Positions 6,600-10,356 of a stretch of DNA of 10,356 bases are shown here, piece by piece. The DNA lies in assembly GCA_031261865.1 (NCBI GenBank), contig JAISIV010000147.1, positions 1 through 10,356 of the forward strand, read 5' to 3'. Source of the DNA: Lactobacillaceae bacterium. Its GTDB lineage: Bacteria > Bacillota > Bacilli > Lactobacillales > Lactobacillaceae. The translations under genes and the position numbers were made by a program. A model generated the notes under the pieces. That model saw nothing but the letters and a program-made list of their open reading frames with translations, had not been told where the DNA came from and did no database searches. Each line of letters starts with the position of its first letter. Positions within the stretch are counted from its first letter, which is position 1.

Positions 6600-7260
6600 A
6601 AATTTCATCATATTCGAAGAAGGCGAATCTTTGTCTTAGAACATCAGCATATTTGTCGTACAACCAAGTAGTTAAGACTACCCATGCAATTCCAAAACTT
6701 GCTCCAGCTACAACGTCGGTTAAGTAGTGATCTTGGAGATATAAACGGGATTCCATAACTAGAAGACCAAGTGTGATCAAGCCAAAGCCCATCCAGCTTT
6801 GCATTTTTAAGGTTGGCAGATTAGGAATCACAATAATGAATGCCATAGTGATAATCATGAAAGTTCCAAGTGCGTGTCCCGATGGGAAAGAAAAACCATC
6901 TGAGATATGTCCTAATGGACGAGCGCGGCTAACTATTTGTTTAATCACGAAGGCCACTCCCATTCCAGAACCATAAGTTAGAGCCACCCATAATGCGGGG
7001 ATTCTTAAACCAGAGATATATAGAAGGGCGAAACCGATTGCGGCATAAATCAATGTGGCAACCGTAGAACCCAAGAATGAAATCGTGTTCATGAAGATAT
7101 CACCGAATGTGAAGTTCCATTTACCAAATGCTGCAGTAATGGCAGTGTCCATATTCATAATTGGCGTTAAGCGGACAGCCACAACGATAAAGAGAACAAT
7201 AAATATGGCGCCGGATATTAATCCGACTCTTTTCAAATAATCTGCGAGTCTAACAACCAT
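6598..7260 (-). CDS. PAP2 family membrane phosphatase
   Basis: The 220-residue integral membrane protein carries all three PAP2 catalytic motifs: K-x6-RP (K107 to P115), PSGH (126-129) and SR-x5-H-x3-D (S171, R172, H178, D182). Predicted helices near 13-30, 60-82, 88-107, 131-147, 158-170 and 184-200 fit the six-helix family layout, with the active site facing outside. Such enzymes remove phosphate from lipid phosphates, including undecaprenyl pyrophosphate and phosphatidic acid or phosphatidylglycerol phosphate; the substrate cannot be chosen from sequence. A longer in-frame reading up to 7329 exists, but the ATG at 7260 has AAGGAA 9 bases upstream, and the longer version would run past the promoter's -10 box. 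It is transcribed alone, converging on DUF3800 and diverging from phnD. Confidence 0.9.
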   Translation of the reverse strand: MVVRLADYLKRVGLISGAIFIVLFIVVAVRLTPIMNMDTAITAAFGKWNFTFGDIFMNTISFLGSTVATLIYAAIGFALLYISGLRIPALWVALTYGSGMGVAFVIKQIVSRARPLGHISDGFSFPSGHALGTFMIITMAFIIVIPNLPTLKMQSWMGFGLITLGLLVMESRLYLQDHYLTDVVAGASFGIAWVVLTTWLYDKYADVLRQRFAFFEYDEI

Positions 7261-7291
7261 GAACTTAATTTCCTTAATAAAATCTTTAATA

Positions 7292-7321
7292 ATTATAGCG
7301 AAAATCGCCTTTTTCCGCCAA
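7292..7321 (-). promoter_or_regulatory. Sigma-A-type promoter for the PAP2 gene
   Basis: On the minus strand TTGGCG (7316-7321) and TATAAT (7292-7297, perfect -10) are separated by 18 bases, about 31 bases before the chosen ATG. The position requires the shorter PAP2 start and so supports it. Confidence 0.65.
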
Positions 7322-7332
7322 TCTACCAAAAG

Positions 7333-7409
7333 TTTTCCACAACAAACCTGTGGAAAAATGGTGCAAAACCGAACAATATTTGTGAACTAACTGTGAAAAG
7401 TGTGAATAA
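7333..7409 (-). repeat. Cluster of NCACA-core motifs (DnaA-box-like or Pho-box-like) between PAP2 and phnD
   Basis: On the minus strand TTATTCACA (7401-7409), CTTTTCACA (7392-7400), TAGTTCACA (7381-7389), TTTTGCACC (7360-7368) and TTTTCCACA (7349-7357) all point the same way, with offsets of 9, 11, 21 and 11 bases. A further TTTTCCACA lies on the plus strand at 7333-7341, forming a perfect 9-bp inverted repeat with the 7349-7357 copy around a 7-base spacer. The first is a perfect match to the DnaA-box form TTATNCACA; the others differ at one or two positions. The TTCACA cores of the first three also fit the repeated TTNACA pattern of PhoP sites. The near-helical phasing suggests cooperative protein binding. 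Confidence 0.5.
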
Positions 7410-7426
7410 CTTCTAAAAAGACGAAT

Positions 7427-7459
7427 TATATTGCCTAAACAAATAAAAAATGTTATCTT
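7427..7459 (+). promoter_or_regulatory. Candidate promoters for the phn transporter operon
   Basis: Two weak options exist. TTGCCT (7431-7436) and TATCTT (7454-7459) are 17 bases apart. Alternatively, TATATT (7427-7432) is a -10 box with no recognisable -35; the TGTGAA repeats (7381-7406) would then lie where an activator usually binds. The sequence does not decide between them. The leader to the phnD ATG is about 50 to 75 bases and shows no riboswitch-like structure. Confidence 0.35.
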
Positions 7460-7509
7460 TTTCTAAGCCGATTTCAAGAGAGTTGAACGGCAACCAAATG
7501 GGGGATTTT

Positions 7510-8433
7510 ATGAAGAAATTTGTTGCAGGTACTGCTGCAGTACTTACACTTGCGGGCGTTGCCGGCACAGTTGCTCCAGCTTTAAGCGGAGTTACTGCTG
7601 ACGCAGCTAGCAAAAAAACTTTGACTGTTGGTTTTGTTCCATCAAACCAAGCAGACACTATGGAAGCCCGCGCAAAGCCTTTGGCTAAGTTGCTTTCTAA
7701 AGAACTCGGTGGACGTAAAGTTAAGGTTGTTGTTTCAACTGATTACAACTCAATCGTCGAAGCTCTTGGCTCAGGAACTTTGGATGTTGGATTCTTGCCA
7801 CCTGATGCTTATGTTCAAGCTCATAAAGAATACAAAGCAAAGCTTTTGCTCCAAACTCAACGTTATGGCGTTAACAAAGAAGACGGTTCACCAACTAAGA
7901 AATTAGTTAACTGGTACAAGTCTGAAATTCTTGTTCACGCAGATTCTGATATCAAAGATGTTGCTGATCTTAAGGGCAAGACAATCGCCGTTCAAGACGT
8001 ATCTTCTTCATCTGGATACATCTTCCCTGCTTACTACTTGAACTCTAAGGGAGTAAACATCACTAAAGATGCTACTTTGCAAACTGTTAAAGGCCATGAC
8101 CAAGGTGTATTGGCCGTTGTAAGCAAACAAGATGACGCTGCATTCGTCTTCCAAGATGCTCGTAACCTTGTTAAGAAAGACAATCCTTCAGTATTCAAAG
8201 ATACTAAGGTGCTCGCACTTTCTATGAAGATCCCTAATGACACTGTTACTGCTCGTGCCGATCTTGATAAAGCTACTCGTACTAAAGTTACTAATGGTTT
8301 GATCAAGATTGCTAAGACCAAAAAGGGTCATGATTTAGTTAAGAACCTTTACTCTATTGAAGGCTTCGCCAAGGGTAAAGACTCTAACTTTAACGTGGTT
8401 CGTAAGGCCGCAGACTGGGCAAAAGCTCAATAA
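7510..8433 (+). CDS. phnD: Phosphonate/phosphite/phosphate ABC transporter substrate-binding protein
   Basis: This 307-residue exported protein should capture a phosphorus compound outside the membrane and deliver it to the PhnE permeases. Family features are TVGFVPSNQADTMEARAKPL (starting near 39), STDYNSIVEALGSGTLDVGF (76-95), the PPDAY turn (98-101 region), DLKGKTIAVQD (153-163), SSSGYIFPAYYL (166-177) and VKGHDQGVLAVV (193-204). Residues 1 to about 33 form a signal peptide with a probable ADA/A cleavage site. There is no Cys anywhere, so it cannot be a lipoprotein, unusual for a Gram-positive binding protein. The ATG at 7510 follows GGGGGA by 4 bases; longer starts at 7450 and 7498 lack a suitably spaced ribosome site and would add a polar stretch before the Lys-Lys signal start. 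Heavy use of codons such as GCT, GTT and TTG hints at high expression. The exact ligand is not readable. Confidence 0.88.
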   Translation: MKKFVAGTAAVLTLAGVAGTVAPALSGVTADAASKKTLTVGFVPSNQADTMEARAKPLAKLLSKELGGRKVKVVVSTDYNSIVEALGSGTLDVGFLPPDAYVQAHKEYKAKLLLQTQRYGVNKEDGSPTKKLVNWYKSEILVHADSDIKDVADLKGKTIAVQDVSSSSGYIFPAYYLNSKGVNITKDATLQTVKGHDQGVLAVVSKQDDAAFVFQDARNLVKKDNPSVFKDTKVLALSMKIPNDTVTARADLDKATRTKVTNGLIKIAKTKKGHDLVKNLYSIEGFAKGKDSNFNVVRKAADWAKAQ

Positions 8434-8437
8434 AAAT

Positions 8438-8454
8438 CAATGATATTATCATTG
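8438..8454 (+). repeat. Inverted repeat after phnD
   Basis: CAATGATA and TATCATTG form an 8-base inverted repeat around a single T, 4 bases after the phnD stop codon. In RNA this would give a 6-bp hairpin with a 5-base loop. It has no T-tract and so is unlikely to terminate. It could be a protein-binding palindrome or part of a two-hairpin mRNA end. Confidence 0.5.
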
Positions 8455-8471
8455 GAGAGGTTTTACCTCTC
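8455..8471 (+). repeat. Second hairpin between phnD and phnC
   Basis: GAGAGGT and ACCTCTC pair perfectly (7 bp) around a TTT loop, directly next to the preceding inverted repeat. No T-run follows, so read-through into phnC is expected. Such hairpins after a binding-protein gene often protect the upstream mRNA and allow more binding protein than ATPase or permease; that role here is inferred. Confidence 0.55.
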
Positions 8472-8494
8472 GTACATATTAAGTGGGGAAATAG

Positions 8495-9358
8495 ATGGCA
8501 GATTCAATCATTGAAATCAATGACGTGAGCAAAGTCTATGACAACGGAGTTGTCGGACTTCAAAACGTCTCTTTAAATGTGAAGAAAGGAGAGTTTTTGG
8601 TGATTGTTGGTCTTTCCGGTGCTGGAAAATCAACTCTATTACGCGCTTTGAATCGTTTGAACGAAATCACGAGTGGTGAAATCATTATTGATGGTGAATC
8701 AATCACTAAAGCCAAAGGTAAAAAGTTACGCGAAATCCGTCGCAGTGTTGCGATGATTTTCCAAAACTTCAACTTAGTTAAGCGTTCTTCTGTTCGTCGC
8801 AATGTTTTAAGTGGACGTGTTGGATATTACGATTCATTTAGAAGTACTTTTGGCATGTGGTCCAAAGCTGATAAAGAACGCTCGGCCGAAGTTTTGCGCC
8901 GCGTTAATTTGCTTGAAAAATACTATGACCGCGCAGATGCTTTATCTGGTGGTCAACAACAACGTGTAGCGATCGCGCGCGCGTTGATGCAGGAACCTAA
9001 AATCATGTTGGCCGACGAACCAACCGCGTCTCTAGATCCTGCGACTTCCCAAGTCGTTATGGACGATTTGCAAATTTTAAACAACGATGGAATTACTATC
9101 GTTGCTAATTTGCACAGTGAAGCTCTAGCTTTGCAATATGCTACTCGTATCATTGGTTTAGCTGAAGGAAAATTAATTTTCGACAAACCAGTAGAACAAG
9201 TGACTGAAGCTGATTTTGATTCTGTTTATGGCCGCACGCCAAAGAGTGTCGACACTACCAAAACTTCTGAGCAACCAACTGCCGGTAAAACAGTAGAACA
9301 AGCAATCGAATTAGCTACTGAAAAAAATGATGAAGACGCTGAGGTAAGCGTTCTATGA
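8495..9358 (+). CDS. phnC: Phosphonate-type ABC transporter ATP-binding protein
   Basis: The 287-residue ATPase powers the PhnD/PhnE importer from the cytosolic face. Visible motifs in order are Walker A GLSGAGKST (39-47), the Q-loop at Q90 in MIFQNFNLVKRSSV (which resembles PhnC proteins), signature LSGGQ (150-154), Walker B IMLADE (170-175), the D-loop ASLD (178-181) and the H-loop His (H207). The core ends near residue 248, and an acidic, Thr/Glu-rich tail of about 38 residues follows, longer than the usual PhnC end. Its ATG follows GGGGAA by 4 bases. The last 4 bases (ATGA) overlap the start of phnE, indicating coupled translation. All catalytic residues are intact. Confidence 0.93.
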   Translation: MADSIIEINDVSKVYDNGVVGLQNVSLNVKKGEFLVIVGLSGAGKSTLLRALNRLNEITSGEIIIDGESITKAKGKKLREIRRSVAMIFQNFNLVKRSSVRRNVLSGRVGYYDSFRSTFGMWSKADKERSAEVLRRVNLLEKYYDRADALSGGQQQRVAIARALMQEPKIMLADEPTASLDPATSQVVMDDLQILNNDGITIVANLHSEALALQYATRIIGLAEGKLIFDKPVEQVTEADFDSVYGRTPKSVDTTKTSEQPTAGKTVEQAIELATEKNDEDAEVSVL

Positions 9359-10149
9359 GTGAAGCGCCAAAGAGAAGTTTTGTCGCGCGTTTTCATTTAA
9401 AGCCAATTACCTGGTTTTTAATAATCGTCGTCGTTATTTATTTAGCAGGTCAATTAACCGAGGCCAATCTTTTAGCTTTCTTTAATGGACATGCAATTCA
9501 ACAGTTTGGGGTTATTTTCGGCCGTATGCTCCATCCAGAATGGTCGTATTTCCCACAAGTTATTGAGCCAATTTTGGAAACAGTGCGTATGGCTTTAGTT
9601 GGAACTCTAGTTGGTTCAATCCTTGCCATACCAGTTGCTATGCTTCAAGCTTCCAACGTGGATAAGATCCCAGTCTTAAGAACGGTAGTCCGTATTCTTT
9701 CTAATTTGGTCCGCACTCTACCTGATCTTTTGATGGCTGCTATCTTTGTTGCCGTCTTTGGAATTGGGCCCTTCGCTGGTGTGCTTACTTTAGTTATTTT
9801 CAGTTTTGGACAAATGGCAAAACTTTCTTATGAAGCTATTGAAACTGTTGACCCAGGTCCAATTGATGCTCTAGAAACGGCCGGTGCTAATAAAGTTCAA
9901 GTCATTTCATTTGCGATTGTCCCCCAAGTTTTAAACACTTTTATCAGTAACTTCCTCTATACATTCGAAGTTAACGTTCGTGCATCAACCGTTCTTGGTT
10001 GGGTTGGTGCCGGTGGGGTTGGACAATTACTCGATAGTTCATTAAGATTCACAAACTACGAACGTGCTGCCGTGATTATCTTGGCAATCCTAGTTGTCGT
10101 GATTATTATTGAAGTTATCAGTAACTATTTGAGAGGTAAGTTAGCATGA
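9355..10149 (+). CDS. phnE: Phosphonate-type ABC transporter permease, first copy
   Basis: The 264-residue membrane protein forms half of the translocation channel. Helices lie near 18-33, 77-98, 124-152, and 236-257, with further weaker ones between. The cytosolic coupling loop that contacts PhnC is clear at about 160-190 (EAIETVDPGPIDALETAGA onward, ending SFAIVP), and the conserved region VNVRASTVLGWVGAGGVG (207-224) matches PhnE permeases. The start overlaps the phnC stop (ATGA) and is preceded by GAGG 10-11 bases upstream. Its own stop overlaps the next permease gene in the same way. The pair should work as a heterodimer. Confidence 0.92.
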   Translation: MSEAPKRSFVARFHLKPITWFLIIVVVIYLAGQLTEANLLAFFNGHAIQQFGVIFGRMLHPEWSYFPQVIEPILETVRMALVGTLVGSILAIPVAMLQASNVDKIPVLRTVVRILSNLVRTLPDLLMAAIFVAVFGIGPFAGVLTLVIFSFGQMAKLSYEAIETVDPGPIDALETAGANKVQVISFAIVPQVLNTFISNFLYTFEVNVRASTVLGWVGAGGVGQLLDSSLRFTNYERAAVIILAILVVVIIIEVISNYLRGKLA

Positions 10150-10356
10150 TTACGCCTAAAAGAAGCATTTTTAAAATCGTAAGAAACTGGCTTATTGTCT
10201 TAGTTGTTGTCGCTATTTACGTTTGGGCCTTTACTGGAATTGGCTTCAAAGGCCTTCAACCGCTTTCCGCCCAAGTTGGTGGAGCAGTGGTTAATGGTTT
10301 GTTCCACCCAGAATGGCAATTTTTCTCAAGTGGATTGGATAAGTTTTTGAACGCCA
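10146..10356 (+). CDS. phnE: Phosphonate-type ABC transporter permease, second copy (cut by window edge)
   Basis: Only the first 70 codons are in the window; the frame stays open at the right edge. The protein starts MITPKRSIFK, has a membrane helix at about 14-30, and shares the HPEW motif (54-57) with the first permease (60-63) at a matching place before the transport domain, so the two are paralogues. The ATGA overlap with the first phnE, with GAGAGG 9 bases upstream of the ATG, shows that it continues the operon. The EAA loop and the rest of the channel lie outside the window. Confidence 0.85.
   Translation, partial: MITPKRSIFKIVRNWLIVLVVVAIYVWAFTGIGFKGLQPLSAQVGGAVVNGLFHPEWQFFSSGLDKFLNA

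Noticed and set aside
7261..7329. Longer N-terminus for the PAP2 protein
   Set aside because: AAGGAA is correctly spaced for the ATG at 7260, and the extension runs over a perfect TATAAT promoter element.
7333..7357. The TTTTCCACA/TGTGGAAAA inverted repeat as a terminator
   Set aside because: It has only a short A/T tail with no T-run, and it stands in a divergent promoter region where no transcript needs to end.
7333..7409. A chromosomal or plasmid replication origin
   Set aside because: Box-like motifs are present, but there is no dnaA, dnaN or rep gene and no obvious AT-rich unwinding repeat array beside them. Only a regulatory cluster can be supported.
7450..7509. Longer N-terminus for PhnD
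   Set aside because: The extra 20 residues are polar and would precede a normal Lys-Lys signal peptide. GGGGGA is placed for the ATG at 7510, and the longer start overlaps a candidate -10 box.
7413..7658. Minus-strand open frame across the phnD start, and similar antisense frames elsewhere (777-983, 2502-2729, 4500-4691, 8034-8321, 8560-8802, 8953-9186)
   Set aside because: They mirror strong genes on the other strand, show no family motifs and lack convincing ribosome sites.
6..8479. The 10-base sequence TCGTACATAT found at 6-15 and again at 8470-8479
   Set aside because: Two copies of a 10-mer are compatible with chance in this length and composition, and no flanking similarity is seen.

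Overview
The window is about 10.4 kb of AT-rich, gene-dense DNA from a low-GC Gram-positive bacterium. A lactic acid bacterium (Lactobacillales, probably Lactobacillaceae) fits best. The reasons are the strong purine-rich ribosome binding sites, the Ser/Thr/Ala-rich exported proteins and the simple hairpin-plus-T terminators. No rRNA or other marker gene is present, so genus and species cannot be named.

Region 1 (118-2436, + strand) is a three-gene operon: a membrane glycosyltransferase fused to a GtrA-type domain, an exported phosphodiester glycosidase (NAGPA family), and a small four-helix membrane protein. It ends in a hairpin terminator. Region 2 (2548-5769, + strand) is a four-gene operon: a small secreted protein of unknown family, a VTC-type polyphosphate polymerase domain protein, a DUF4956 membrane protein whose start overlaps the VTC gene, and a large exported DUF4353 (carbohydrate-binding, beta-helix-like) protein. 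It ends in a strong terminator. Together these two operons look like a cell-envelope polymer module. The VTC enzyme would act in the cytosol, DUF4956 in the membrane, and the DUF4353 and phosphodiester glycosidase proteins outside. This is the most interesting part of the window because the biological role of bacterial VTC/DUF4956 sets is poorly defined.

Region 3 (5867-6559, + strand) is a stand-alone DUF3800 gene. It shares a bidirectional terminator with region 4 (6598-7260, - strand), a PAP2-family membrane phosphatase with all three catalytic motifs intact.

Region 5 (7510 to the right edge, + strand) is a phosphonate/phosphite/phosphate-type ABC transporter operon, phnD-phnC-phnE-phnE. 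The second permease runs off the window. The 249-bp divergent gap between PAP2 and phnD holds a PAP2 promoter and a dense run of NCACA-core motifs, mostly in one orientation and roughly helically phased. They could be DnaA boxes or a Pho-box-like operator. Two short hairpins lie between phnD and phnC.

Phosphorus chemistry recurs throughout: uptake of a phosphorus compound, a putative polyphosphate polymerase, a PAP2 phosphatase and a phosphodiester-cleaving enzyme. Whether the genes are co-regulated is inference. Assignments rest on motifs read by eye; no database search was run.
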